Shown here in pieces: positions 19,367-28,162 of a stretch of 64,000 nt of DNA. A program made the position numbers and the translations under genes. Position 1 is the stretch's first letter, and every line of letters starts with the position of its first letter. Origin of the DNA: Reyranella sp. (GTDB lineage Bacteria > Pseudomonadota > Alphaproteobacteria > Reyranellales > Reyranellaceae); the NCBI RefSeq assembly GCF_017305915.1, contig NZ_JAFKJN010000023.1, forward strand, positions 81,903 to 145,902, in the 5' to 3' direction. The notes beneath the pieces are model-generated. The model saw only the letters and a list, made by a program, of their open reading frames with translations, was not told the DNA's origin and made no database searches.

Positions 19367-19669
19367 CACACCGCCCACGTTCGCAACTTTGATTCAGACC
19401 GGGTGACGGAATTTCGTTGCCCGGTCGCGGCCTTGCGCCTAACGTTGCCGGCAAGATCCCACGATGGGTCACCGTTCGCAGAAGCGGACGATAGAAACGG
19501 GAAGGTCACGGGTCGGGAGACGGAGTAGCGATCGCCTTAGATAAGGACCAGTAGCTCAGCTCAACGCTTACTCGCGCAACCGGGCGCACGACGTGCGCCG
19601 TCCGGAGTGGCGGAGTATTCTCCGCATGTATTGCGGCGCCCCCCGGATCGAGAGAGTCGGGAGTAGACC
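19367..19669. other. 303-bp gap upstream of the four-receptor operon
   Basis: No credible coding sequence. It must hold the promoter of the ABC operon. Two small dyads are seen: GGCGCACG-A-CGTGCGCC near 19582-19598 and GCGGAG-TATT-CTCCGC at 19610-19625, the latter about 45 bp before the operon's first ATG and a candidate operator or leader hairpin. No promoter boxes stand out. Confidence 0.5.
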
Positions 19670-21214
19670 ATGGCGCAGAGTACCGAGCTTACCCGCCGCA
19701 CCTTGATGGCGCTTTCGGCGCTGGGACTCGCCGCGCCTCGCGCGGCATTCGCCGAGGCCCCCGGCGGTCAGTTGACCTGGGCCGTGCATATCTCGCTGGC
19801 GCCCACCTGGTTCGACCCGGCCGAGACGCCGGGCATGATCACGCCCTTCCTGCTGCTCTATGCGCTGCACGACGCGATGGTGAAGCCGATGCCCGGCAAC
19901 GCCGCCGAGCCGTGCCTGGCCGAGGCCTGGAAGATGTCGTCGGACGGCCTCGGCTACCAGTTCACCGTGCGCCAGGGAGCGAAGTTCCACAACGGCGCGC
20001 CGGTGACGGCCGAGGACGTGAAGTTCTCCTTCGAGCGCTATCGCGGCACCTCGGCGGCGTTGATGAAGGAGCGCGTGGCTGCCGTCGAAACGCCCGACGA
20101 GCGCACCGTGCACTTCGTGCTGAAGAAACCATGGCCCGACTTCGTGACCTTCTATGCCTCGGCCAGCGGCGCCGGCTGGATCGTGCCCAGGAAATACGTC
20201 CAGGAGGTCGGCGAGGAGGGCTTCAAGAAGGCGCCTGTCGGGGCCGGCCCCTACAAGTTCGTCTCCTTCACGCCCGGCGTCGAGCTGGTGTTCGAGGCGT
20301 TCGACGGCTACTGGCGCAAGCCGCCGGCGGTGAAGCGGCTGGTGATGAAGGTGATTCCCGAGGAGGGGACGCGGCTGGCGGCGCTGAAGCGCGGCGAGGT
20401 CGACATCGCCTACTCGATCCGCGGCGAACTCGCCGAGGAGCTGCAGAAGACGCCGGGCCTGACGCTCAAGCCCGTGGTCATCCAGGGCACCTTCTGGCTG
20501 TACTTCCCCGACCAGTGGGAGCCCAAGTCGCCGTGGCACGACCAGCGCGTGCGCGAGGCGGCGCGGCTGGCGCTCGACTACAAGTCGATCTCCGAGGCGC
20601 TGACGCTCGGCCATTCGCCGGTCACCAACAACATCATCCCCGACAGCTTCGACTTCTACTGGAAGGCGCCGCCGCCGGTGTACGACCTCGCCAAGGCCAA
20701 GAAGCTGCTGGCCGACGCCGGCCATCGCAACGGCTTCGATGCCGGCGACTACTACTGCGATTCCTCCTACGCCAATTTAGCCGAGGCGGTGATCAACAAC
20801 CTGCAGGAGGCCGGTATTCGCGTGAAGCTCAGGCCGCTCGAGCGCGCCGCCTTCTTCGCCGCCTACTCCGACAAGAAACTCAAGAACATCATCCAGGGCT
20901 CGTCGGGGGCGTTCGGCAACGCCGCGACCCGGCTCGAGACCTTCGCGGTCAAGGGCGGCGCCTACGCCTATGGCAACTATCCGGAGATCGACACGCTGTT
21001 CGCCGAGCAGGCAGTCGAGCTCGACAAGGACAAGCGCACGGCAATGCTGCACAAGATCCAGCAGATCCTGCACGAGCGCTCGGTCTATGCGCCGATCTGG
21101 CAGCTCGCCTTCCTCAACGGCCTGGGCAAGCGCGTGGCTGAATCCGGCCTCGGCCTGATCAAGGGCCATGCCTACTCCGCACCCTATGAGGACGTGACCC
21201 TCAAGAAGAGCTGA
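19670..21214 (+). CDS. Peptide-type ABC substrate-binding protein 1
   Basis: 514 residues, SBP_bac_5 family. Signal region ELTRRTLMALSALGLAAPRAAFAEA has a twin-arginine flavour. Mature protein: LAPTWFDPAETPGMITPF, LKFHNGAPVTAEDVKFSFERY, GAGPYKFVSFTPGVELVFEAF, GEVDIAYSIRGELAEEL and the terminal HERSVYAPIWQLAFLNGLG, all standard for oligopeptide/dipeptide receptors. First gene of an eight-gene operon; two close relatives follow it directly. Ligand not predictable. Confidence 0.92.
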   Translation: MAQSTELTRRTLMALSALGLAAPRAAFAEAPGGQLTWAVHISLAPTWFDPAETPGMITPFLLLYALHDAMVKPMPGNAAEPCLAEAWKMSSDGLGYQFTVRQGAKFHNGAPVTAEDVKFSFERYRGTSAALMKERVAAVETPDERTVHFVLKKPWPDFVTFYASASGAGWIVPRKYVQEVGEEGFKKAPVGAGPYKFVSFTPGVELVFEAFDGYWRKPPAVKRLVMKVIPEEGTRLAALKRGEVDIAYSIRGELAEELQKTPGLTLKPVVIQGTFWLYFPDQWEPKSPWHDQRVREAARLALDYKSISEALTLGHSPVTNNIIPDSFDFYWKAPPPVYDLAKAKKLLADAGHRNGFDAGDYYCDSSYANLAEAVINNLQEAGIRVKLRPLERAAFFAAYSDKKLKNIIQGSSGAFGNAATRLETFAVKGGAYAYGNYPEIDTLFAEQAVELDKDKRTAMLHKIQQILHERSVYAPIWQLAFLNGLGKRVAESGLGLIKGHAYSAPYEDVTLKKS

Positions 21215-21233
21215 ACAAGCAGGGAGTCCCCGC

Positions 21234-22793
21234 ATGCGATCGTTCCCGCGCCAACATGACGCCACCCGTCGCGAGATGCTGGGCCTTGCCGCGCTCGGTG
21301 TCGTGGCCCTGGGAACGAAACCAGCCAGCGCCGGGTCGGACAACAAGATCGTCTACGCCGCGCACGTCTCGCTGGCGCCGACCTGGTTCGACCCGGCCGA
21401 GACGCCGGGTATCGTCACACCGTTCATGCTGCTCTACGCCCTGCATGACGGGCTGATGAAGCCGATGCCGGGCAAGCCGGCCGACCCGTGCCTCGCCGAA
21501 TCCTATGCGCCCTCCGCCGACGGCATGACCCACACCTTCGTGCTGCGCGCCGGTGCCAAGTTCCACAACGGCGCGCCGGTGACGGCCGAGGACGTGAAGT
21601 TCTCGTTCGAGCGCTATCGCGGCAACGCGGCGGGCTTCATCAAAGAGCACGTCGCAGCGGTCGAGACGCCCGATCCGCGCAAGGTCGTGTTCCGGCTGAA
21701 ACAGGCGTGGCCCGATTTCCTGCTCTACTATTCCAGCGTCACCGGCGCCGGCTGGATCGTCCCGAAGAAATACGTCGAGAGCGTCGGCGAGGACGGCTTC
21801 AAGAAGGCGCCGATCGGGGCCGGCCCCTACAAGTTCGTGTCCTTCACGCCCGGCGTCGAGCTGGTGATGGAGGCGTTCGACGCTTACTGGCGCAAGACGC
21901 CGACCGTGAAGAAACTGATCTGGAAGGTGATCCCCGACGAGGCCACCCGGCTGGCGGCCCTGAAGCGGGGCGAGGTCGACATCGCCTACTCGATCCGCGG
22001 CGAGCTGGCCGAGGAGCTGCAGCGCACGCCTGGCCTGACGCTGAGGCCAGTGGTGATCAACTCGCCGTTCTGGGTCTATTTCGCCGACCAGTGGGACCCG
22101 AAATCGCCGTGGTCCAACGAGAAGGTGCGAAAGGCGGTGACCCTTGCTCTCGACCGGGACGGCATCAACCAGGCGCTGACCCTGGGCCATTCGCTGATCA
22201 CCGGCAGCATCGTGCCCAAGGCCTACGAAGGCTACTGGCAGCCGCCGAAGATCCCGTACGACCCGGCCGCAGCCAAGAAGCTTCTGGCGGAAGCCGGCTT
22301 CAAGAACGGCTTCGACGGCGGCGAGTACTTCTGCGATGGGTCCTATTCCAATCTTGGCGAGGCGGCGATCAACAGCCTCACGGAGATCGGCATCAGGATG
22401 CGGCTGCGGCCGATGGAACGCGCCGCTTTCACCAAGGAGTACGGTGAGAAGAAATACCGCAACCTGATCCAGGGCGGCAGCGGTGCCTTCGGCAATGCCG
22501 CGACCCGCATGGAGACCTTCGTCGTCAAGGGCGGCACCTACGTCTACGGCAGCTATCCCGACATCGACGACTTGTTCGCCCAACAGGCGCAGACTGCCGA
22601 CAACGCCAAGCGTACCGAGCTGCTGCACCGCATGCAGCAGCTCGTGCACGAGCGCACGGTCTACGCTCCGATCTTCCAGCTCGGTTTCCTCAACGGCCAG
22701 GGCCGCAGGGTCGAGGAAGCGGCGTTCAACCTGATCGCCGGTCATCCCTACTCGGCGCCCTACGAAGACGTCCGCCTGAAGGGCGGCGCCTAG
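21234..22793 (+). CDS. Peptide-type ABC substrate-binding protein 2
   Basis: 519 residues, tandem paralogue of the receptor upstream. It keeps SLAPTWFDPAETPGIVTPFM, KFHNGAPVTAEDVKFSFERY, GAGPYKFVSFTPGVELVMEAF and YSIRGELAEELQRTPGL. Signal region contains a twin-arginine-like TRREMLGLAALGVVALG. AGGGAG lies just before ATG 21234. The central ligand-contacting stretch (about 250-420) differs more from copy 1 than the edges do, which suits altered ligand choice. Confidence 0.92.
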   Translation: MRSFPRQHDATRREMLGLAALGVVALGTKPASAGSDNKIVYAAHVSLAPTWFDPAETPGIVTPFMLLYALHDGLMKPMPGKPADPCLAESYAPSADGMTHTFVLRAGAKFHNGAPVTAEDVKFSFERYRGNAAGFIKEHVAAVETPDPRKVVFRLKQAWPDFLLYYSSVTGAGWIVPKKYVESVGEDGFKKAPIGAGPYKFVSFTPGVELVMEAFDAYWRKTPTVKKLIWKVIPDEATRLAALKRGEVDIAYSIRGELAEELQRTPGLTLRPVVINSPFWVYFADQWDPKSPWSNEKVRKAVTLALDRDGINQALTLGHSLITGSIVPKAYEGYWQPPKIPYDPAAAKKLLAEAGFKNGFDGGEYFCDGSYSNLGEAAINSLTEIGIRMRLRPMERAAFTKEYGEKKYRNLIQGGSGAFGNAATRMETFVVKGGTYVYGSYPDIDDLFAQQAQTADNAKRTELLHRMQQLVHERTVYAPIFQLGFLNGQGRRVEEAAFNLIAGHPYSAPYEDVRLKGGA

Positions 22794-22807
22794 CAGGGCA
22801 CACGACC

Positions 22808-24361
22808 ATGGCGACGCCCTCTCCCGGCCCCACGCGTCGCGGCGTTCTCGGCTTCTCCGCCGCCGCCGCGCTGGGCATCGTGCCGGACACGGCTCGGGCA
22901 GCGCCGGACGGGCAGATCACCATAGCCTCGCATGTCTCGCTGGCGCCGACCTGGTTCGATCCGGCGGAAACTGCCGGCATCATCACGCCTTTCATGATGC
23001 TGTACGCCCTGCACGACGCGATGATGAAGGCGATGCCGGGCAAGCCGATGGCGCCATGCCTCGCCGAGGCCTGGACCGTCGCGTCCGACGGGCTGAGCTA
23101 CGCCTTCACCCTGCGCAAGGGCGTGCTGTTCCACAACGGTGAGCCGGTGACGGCAGATGACGTGAAGTTCTCGCTCGAGCGCTACCGCGGCGCCTCGGCC
23201 AAGACCTTGAAGGAGCGCGTGGCCTGCGTCGATGTCCACGATGCCGAGCGGCTCACGATCCGCCTCAACGTGCCGTGGCCGGACTTCCTGACCTTCTATG
23301 CCAGCGCCACCGGTGCGGGCTGGATCGTGCCCCGGAAACACGTCCAGCAGGTCCGCGAGGACGGCCACAAGAAGGCGCCGGTCGGCGCCGGGCCCTACAA
23401 GTTCGTCTCCTTCAACCCCGGCGTCGAGCTGGTGTGCGAGGCGTTCGAGGGCTACTGGCGCAAGCCGCCCGCGATCAAGCGGCTGGTCTTCAAGGTGGTG
23501 CCCGACGAGGCGACCCGGCTGGCGGCGCTGCAGCGCGGCGAGATCGACATCGCCTATTCGATCCGCGGCGAGCTGGCCGACGAGCTGACGCGCACGCCCG
23601 GGCTCTCGGTCAAGGCGGCGGTGGGATCGGCCACGTTCTGGCTGTACTTCGCCGACCAGTGGGATGCCCTGTCGCCGTGGCACGACCAGCGCGTGCGGCT
23701 GGCGACCGGCCTGGCGATCGACCACAAGACCATCAACCAGGCGCTGACACTCGGCCATTCGCACCTCACGAACAGCGTGTTCCCGGAGAATTTCGACTTC
23801 TACTGGCAGCCGCCCGCACCGGTGCACGATCCGGCCCGTGCCCGCAAGCTGCTGGCCGAGGCCGGCCACCCCCGCGGCTTCGAGGCGGGCGACTACTACT
23901 GCGACGCCTCCTACGCCAACATCGGCGAGGTCGTGATCAACAACCTGCGCGAGGTCGGCATCCGGATGAAGCTGCGGCCGCTCGAGCGTGCCGCCTTCTT
24001 CAAGGCCTACGCCGAGAAGAAGCTCAAGAACGTCGTGCAGGGCGCCTCGGGCGCGTTCGGCAACGCCGCGACCCGCGCCGAAGCCTTCGTGGTCAAGGGC
24101 GGCACCTATGTCCATGGCAGCTATCCGGACATCGACGCGGCGTTCGTCCAGCAGGCCGCGGAGACCGATCGCGCCAAGCGCGAGGCGATCCTGCACCGCC
24201 TGCAGCAGCTCGTGCACGACAAGGCGATCTTCGCGCCGATCTGGCAGCAGGCCTTCATCTCGGGCGTCGGCCCGCGGGTCGGCGAATCGGGGTTCGGGCT
24301 GATCGAGGGCTTCCCCTACACGGCGCCCTATGAAGACCTCACCCTCAAGGGCAAAGCGTAG
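22808..24361 (+). CDS. Peptide-type ABC substrate-binding protein 3
   Basis: 517 residues, third tandem receptor of the same subfamily. Signal TRRGVLGFSAAAALGIVPDTARA, then SLAPTWFDPAETAGIITPFM, VLFHNGEPVTADDVKFSLERY, GAGPYKFVSFNPGVELVCEAF, DIAYSIRGELADELTRTPGL and FAPIWQQAFISGVGP. It is 14 bp after copy 2 and 8 bp before the permease gene, so it is in the same unit. Confidence 0.92.
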   Translation: MATPSPGPTRRGVLGFSAAAALGIVPDTARAAPDGQITIASHVSLAPTWFDPAETAGIITPFMMLYALHDAMMKAMPGKPMAPCLAEAWTVASDGLSYAFTLRKGVLFHNGEPVTADDVKFSLERYRGASAKTLKERVACVDVHDAERLTIRLNVPWPDFLTFYASATGAGWIVPRKHVQQVREDGHKKAPVGAGPYKFVSFNPGVELVCEAFEGYWRKPPAIKRLVFKVVPDEATRLAALQRGEIDIAYSIRGELADELTRTPGLSVKAAVGSATFWLYFADQWDALSPWHDQRVRLATGLAIDHKTINQALTLGHSHLTNSVFPENFDFYWQPPAPVHDPARARKLLAEAGHPRGFEAGDYYCDASYANIGEVVINNLREVGIRMKLRPLERAAFFKAYAEKKLKNVVQGASGAFGNAATRAEAFVVKGGTYVHGSYPDIDAAFVQQAAETDRAKREAILHRLQQLVHDKAIFAPIWQQAFISGVGPRVGESGFGLIEGFPYTAPYEDLTLKGKA

Positions 24362-24369
24362 GAGCGGCC

Positions 24370-25290
24370 ATGAAGCAGTACATCCTCCGCCGCATCGGTT
24401 ATTCGCTGCTGTCGCTGTTCCTGCTGTCGCTGACGATCTTCCTGTTCGTGCGCGTCACCGGCGATCCGGTCGCCCTGCTGACCGAGCCCGGCGCCAGCCA
24501 GGAGGACATCGAGGCGATGCACCGCCAGTTCGGCCTCGATCAGCCGCTGTGGGTGCAGTACTGGCACTTCGTCGCGAGCTTCATCACCGGCGACTTCGGC
24601 CAGTCCTTCTACTACCGCACGCCCGTCCTCGATCTCTACTTCCAGCGCCTGCCCAACTCGCTCCTGCTCGCGGCAGTGGCGATGGTCCTGTCGCTGGTGA
24701 TCGGCATCCCGAGCGGCATCCTGGCGGCGGTGCGGGTCGACGGCTTCTGGGACAGCGCCGGCAAGCTGTTCGCGCTGCTCGGCCTGTCGCTGCCGCAGTT
24801 CTGGGTCGGGCTGGTGCTGATCCTGGTGTTCTCGGTGTCGCTCGGCTGGCTGCCCTCCTCCGGCTCCGGCACGGTCTGGCACCTGTTGATGCCGGCCTTC
24901 ACCCTGGGCTGGTACTTCGCCGCCGCGCACATGCGGCTGACCCGCTCCTCGATGCTCGAGGTCCTGGGCTCGGAGTACATCAAGCTCGCACGCCTCAAGG
25001 GGCTGCCCGAGGCACTGGTGATCGGCAAGCACGCGCTCAAGAACGCGCTGATCCCGGTGATCACGCTGGCCGGCATCAACCTCGTCGTGATGATCAACGT
25101 CGCCGTGATCGTCGAGACGGTGTTCGCCTGGCCGGGCATCGGCCGGCTGCTCTACGAGGGCGTCACCTTCCGCGACTTCCCGGTCGTCCAGGCGGTGGTC
25201 GTGATCGGCGGCAGCATGATCATCCTGGTCAACCTGCTGATCGACATCCTCTACGCCCTGATCGACCCCCGCATCCGCCTGGAGAGCTGA
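24370..25290 (+). CDS. Peptide ABC transporter permease, DppB type
   Basis: 306 residues, six membrane helices. The opening MKQYILRRIGYSLLSLFLLSLTIFLFVRVTGDP and the cytoplasmic EAA-type loop (LARLKGLPEALVIGKHALKNALIPVI, about 207-232) are typical of OppB/DppB. Forms the inner-membrane channel with the following DppC-type gene, three bases downstream. Confidence 0.94.
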   Translation: MKQYILRRIGYSLLSLFLLSLTIFLFVRVTGDPVALLTEPGASQEDIEAMHRQFGLDQPLWVQYWHFVASFITGDFGQSFYYRTPVLDLYFQRLPNSLLLAAVAMVLSLVIGIPSGILAAVRVDGFWDSAGKLFALLGLSLPQFWVGLVLILVFSVSLGWLPSSGSGTVWHLLMPAFTLGWYFAAAHMRLTRSSMLEVLGSEYIKLARLKGLPEALVIGKHALKNALIPVITLAGINLVVMINVAVIVETVFAWPGIGRLLYEGVTFRDFPVVQAVVVIGGSMIILVNLLIDILYALIDPRIRLES

Positions 25291-25293
25291 CAG

Positions 25294-26196
25294 ATGACTG
25301 TCATCACCCCTCCCGAGACCACCATCGCCCCCGCGATCCGCACGCCGCGGCCCACCGCCTTCTGGCGCCTCAAGGGCTTCCCGCTGATCCCCGTCCTGAT
25401 CCTGGTGTTCATTGCCCTGGTCGCGATCTTCGCCGACGTGCTGGCGCCCTATGATCCGACGATCGGCAGCCTGGCGCGCCGCTTCCGCCCGCCGTTCTGG
25501 CAGGAGGGCGGCAGCATGGCCTACCTGCTGGGCACCGACCATGTCGGGCGCGATGTGCTGTCCCGCCTGATCTACGGCGCCCGGGTGTCGATGGTCGTCG
25601 GCATCACCGCCGTGCTGGTCGCCGGCGGCATCGGCACCCTGCTCGGCATCCTGTCGGGCTATCTCGGCGGCTGGGCCGACCAGGTGGTGATGCGGCTCAC
25701 CGACACCTGGCTCGCCCTGCCGGCGCTGACCTTCGCCATCTTCCTCGCCGCCATCGTCGGCCCCAGCGAGCTCAACATCATCCTGATCCTCGGCCTGGTC
25801 TACTGGACGCGCTACGCCCGCGTGATCCGCGGCGAGGTGCTGTCGCTGAAGCAGCGCGAGTTCGTGCGGCTCGCGATCGTCGCCGGCTGCTCCAGCCGCA
25901 CCATCATGTGGCGCCACATCCTGCCCAACGTCATCAACTCCGCGGTCGTGCTCGCCACCCTGATGCTGGGCGTGGTGATCGTCACCGAGGCGTCGCTGTC
26001 CTTCCTCGGCGTCGGCGTGCCGCCGCCCAAGCCTGCCTGGGGCCTGATGATGGCCGACGGCAAGAAGGGCCTGCTGGTCGGGTATTGGTGGCTGACCGTG
26101 ATGCCGGGCCTCTGCATCATGCTGATGGTCCTGTCGGCCAACCTGCTGGGCGACTGGCTCAGGGTGAAGCTCGACCCGCAACTGCGGCAGCTCTAG
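25294..26196 (+). CDS. Peptide ABC transporter permease, DppC type
   Basis: 300 residues, N-terminal OppC_N region with a cytoplasmic arm and first helix (LIPVLILVFIALVAIFADVLAPYDP), LLGTDHVGRDVLSRLIYGARVSM, and the EAA loop REFVRLAIVAGCSSRTIMWRHILPNVI. SFLGVGVPPPKPAWGLMMADG is characteristic of DppC/OppC. Second channel half; two bases separate it from the ATPase gene. Confidence 0.94.
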   Translation: MTVITPPETTIAPAIRTPRPTAFWRLKGFPLIPVLILVFIALVAIFADVLAPYDPTIGSLARRFRPPFWQEGGSMAYLLGTDHVGRDVLSRLIYGARVSMVVGITAVLVAGGIGTLLGILSGYLGGWADQVVMRLTDTWLALPALTFAIFLAAIVGPSELNIILILGLVYWTRYARVIRGEVLSLKQREFVRLAIVAGCSSRTIMWRHILPNVINSAVVLATLMLGVVIVTEASLSFLGVGVPPPKPAWGLMMADGKKGLLVGYWWLTVMPGLCIMLMVLSANLLGDWLRVKLDPQLRQL

Positions 26197-26198
26197 CC

Positions 26199-27200
26199 AT
26201 GGCCGGGCAAACCCTGCTCTCGCTCGAGCACCTTTCGACCCACTACGTGTCGCAGCAGGGCACGCGGGTGGTGCGCGCCGTCGACGACGTGACGCTCGCC
26301 CTCGGCGCCGGCGAGACGCTGGGCATCGTGGGCGAATCGGGTTCGGGGAAAACCACGCTCGCCCTCACCATGATGCGCCTGCTGCCGCCGGCCGCCCACA
26401 TCGTCAGCGGCCGCATGATGTTCGAGGGCGAGGACCTGCTGAAGAAATCCGACGAGGAGATGCGCCGGGTACGCGGCAAGCGCATCGCCATGATCCTGCA
26501 GGACCCGATGGCGTCGCTGAACCCCTTGTTCTCGATCGGCAACCAGGTCGCCGAGCCGATCCGCGTCCACGAGGGCGCCTCGCCGCGCACGGCCTGGCAG
26601 CGCGCCGTGCAGCTCCTGAAGTCGGTGCGCATCGCCTCGCCCGAGACCCGCGTCTCGCAGTTCCCGCACGAGATGTCGGGCGGCATGCGCCAGCGCATCG
26701 TCGGCGCCATCGGCATCTCCTGCGAGCCGCGCCTGCTGATCGCCGACGAGCCGACCACCAGCCTCGACCTCACCATCCAGGCGCAGTACCTCAACCTCTT
26801 GCGCGACCTGCAGCGCGAGCACGGGCTGGCGCTGATCTTCATCACCCACAATCTCGGCATCGTCGCCAAGATGTGCGACCAGCTCGCGGTGATGTATGCT
26901 GGCCGCGTCGTCGAGCAGGGGCCGGTGTCGCGCATCTTCAACGCGCCGACCCACCCGTATACCAAGGCGCTGCTCGGCTCGATCCCGCGCATGACCGACG
27001 GCGGCGAGCGGCTGACCGCGATCGAAGGCCAGCCGCCCGATCTCGCCAACCTGCCGGTCGGCTGCGCCTTCGCGCCGCGCTGCCCGTCGGTGATGACACG
27101 GTGCCGCGCCGAGGCACCGCCTGAGTTCAAGACTGAGCCCGGCCGCAGCGCGCGCTGCTGGCTCGCCGAACCCCTCGCGCTTCGGAGCAGCGCCGCATGA
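26199..27200 (+). CDS. Peptide ABC transporter ATPase, OppD/DppD type
   Basis: 333 residues. Walker A GESGSGKTT (about 44-52), Q-loop ILQDPMASLNP, signature MSGGMRQR, Walker B LLIADEPT, H-loop FITHN, and the C-terminal oligopeptide domain with the Cys-bearing VGCAFAPRCP. Start at ATG 26199, two bases after the permease stop; longer frames upstream are antifamily. Energises import together with the next gene. Confidence 0.95.
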   Translation: MAGQTLLSLEHLSTHYVSQQGTRVVRAVDDVTLALGAGETLGIVGESGSGKTTLALTMMRLLPPAAHIVSGRMMFEGEDLLKKSDEEMRRVRGKRIAMILQDPMASLNPLFSIGNQVAEPIRVHEGASPRTAWQRAVQLLKSVRIASPETRVSQFPHEMSGGMRQRIVGAIGISCEPRLLIADEPTTSLDLTIQAQYLNLLRDLQREHGLALIFITHNLGIVAKMCDQLAVMYAGRVVEQGPVSRIFNAPTHPYTKALLGSIPRMTDGGERLTAIEGQPPDLANLPVGCAFAPRCPSVMTRCRAEAPPEFKTEPGRSARCWLAEPLALRSSAA

Positions 27201-28159
27201 CCGCTGTCCTGCAAGCCTGCGACCTCACTAAGCATTTCCGCGCCCGCCGCGGATTTTTCGGCGGCGACCGCGGCGTCGTGCGTGCGGTCGACGGCATCTC
27301 CTTCGCGATCGAGCCGGGTAAGACCCTGGGCGTGGTCGGCGAATCGGGCTGCGGCAAGACCACCACGGCCAAGCTGGTGCTCGGCCTGGAGGAGCCGAGT
27401 GGCGGCAGCATCCGGTTCGCCGGCCGCGACCTCGCCAGCCTCGACAAGGCGGGCCGCCGCGACTACCGACGCTCGGTCCAGGCGGTGTTCCAGGATCCCT
27501 ACGCCTCGCTCAATCCGCGCATGCGGGTCAGCGCCATCATCGCTGAGCCGCTGGTCACCAACGAGACGGTCGAGCCGGCCGAGCTGCGCCGCCGGGTCGC
27601 CGAGCTGCTCGGCCTGGTCGGCCTGCCCGAGCGCTCGGCCGACCTCTTCCCGCACGAGTTCTCCGGCGGCCAGCGCCAGCGCATCGCGATCGCCCGCGCG
27701 CTGGTGCTGTCGCCGCGGCTGGTCGTGCTCGACGAGCCGGTGTCGGCGCTCGACGTTTCGATCCGCGCCCAGATCCTGAACCTGCTGCGCGACCTGCAGG
27801 ATCGCCTCGGCCTCTCCTACCTGTTCATCGCCCACGACCTCGCCGCCGTCGCGCACATGAGCCACGAGATCGTGGTGATGTATCTCGGCAAGATCGTCGA
27901 GAGCGGCCGGGCGCGGACCATCGCGCGCGATGCCAAGCATCCCTACACCAAGGCGCTGTTCTCGGCCGCGCTGCCCAGCCATCCCGACGAGCGGCGCGAG
28001 GAAGTGCCTCTCTCGGGAGAGGTGCCGAGCCCAATCAACCCGCCGAGCGGCTGCCACTTCCATCCCCGCTGCCCGCACGCCACTGCGCGCTGCGCCCGCG
28101 AGGAGCCGCAGCTCGCCGAGGTCGAGGGCCGCCTGGTCGCCTGCCATCTCTTCGGGTAG
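27197..28159 (+). CDS. Peptide ABC transporter ATPase, OppF/DppF type
   Basis: 320 residues. Starts in an ATGA overlap with the OppD stop. Walker A GESGCGKTT, VFQDPYASLNPRM, signature FSGGQRQR, Walker B LVVLDEPVSALD, H-loop FIAHD and a C-terminal oligo_HPY segment with CHFHPRCPHATARC. Second nucleotide-binding subunit of the importer. Confidence 0.95.
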   Translation: MTAVLQACDLTKHFRARRGFFGGDRGVVRAVDGISFAIEPGKTLGVVGESGCGKTTTAKLVLGLEEPSGGSIRFAGRDLASLDKAGRRDYRRSVQAVFQDPYASLNPRMRVSAIIAEPLVTNETVEPAELRRRVAELLGLVGLPERSADLFPHEFSGGQRQRIAIARALVLSPRLVVLDEPVSALDVSIRAQILNLLRDLQDRLGLSYLFIAHDLAAVAHMSHEIVVMYLGKIVESGRARTIARDAKHPYTKALFSAALPSHPDERREEVPLSGEVPSPINPPSGCHFHPRCPHATARCAREEPQLAEVEGRLVACHLFG

Positions 28160-28162
28160 CCC

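Noticed and set aside
19550..19600. tRNA-like D-arm sequence (GTAGCTCAGCTCAACGC)
   Set aside because: There is no matching acceptor stem, anticodon arm or T-arm (no GGTTCGAATCC-type loop) downstream, so it is a chance match.
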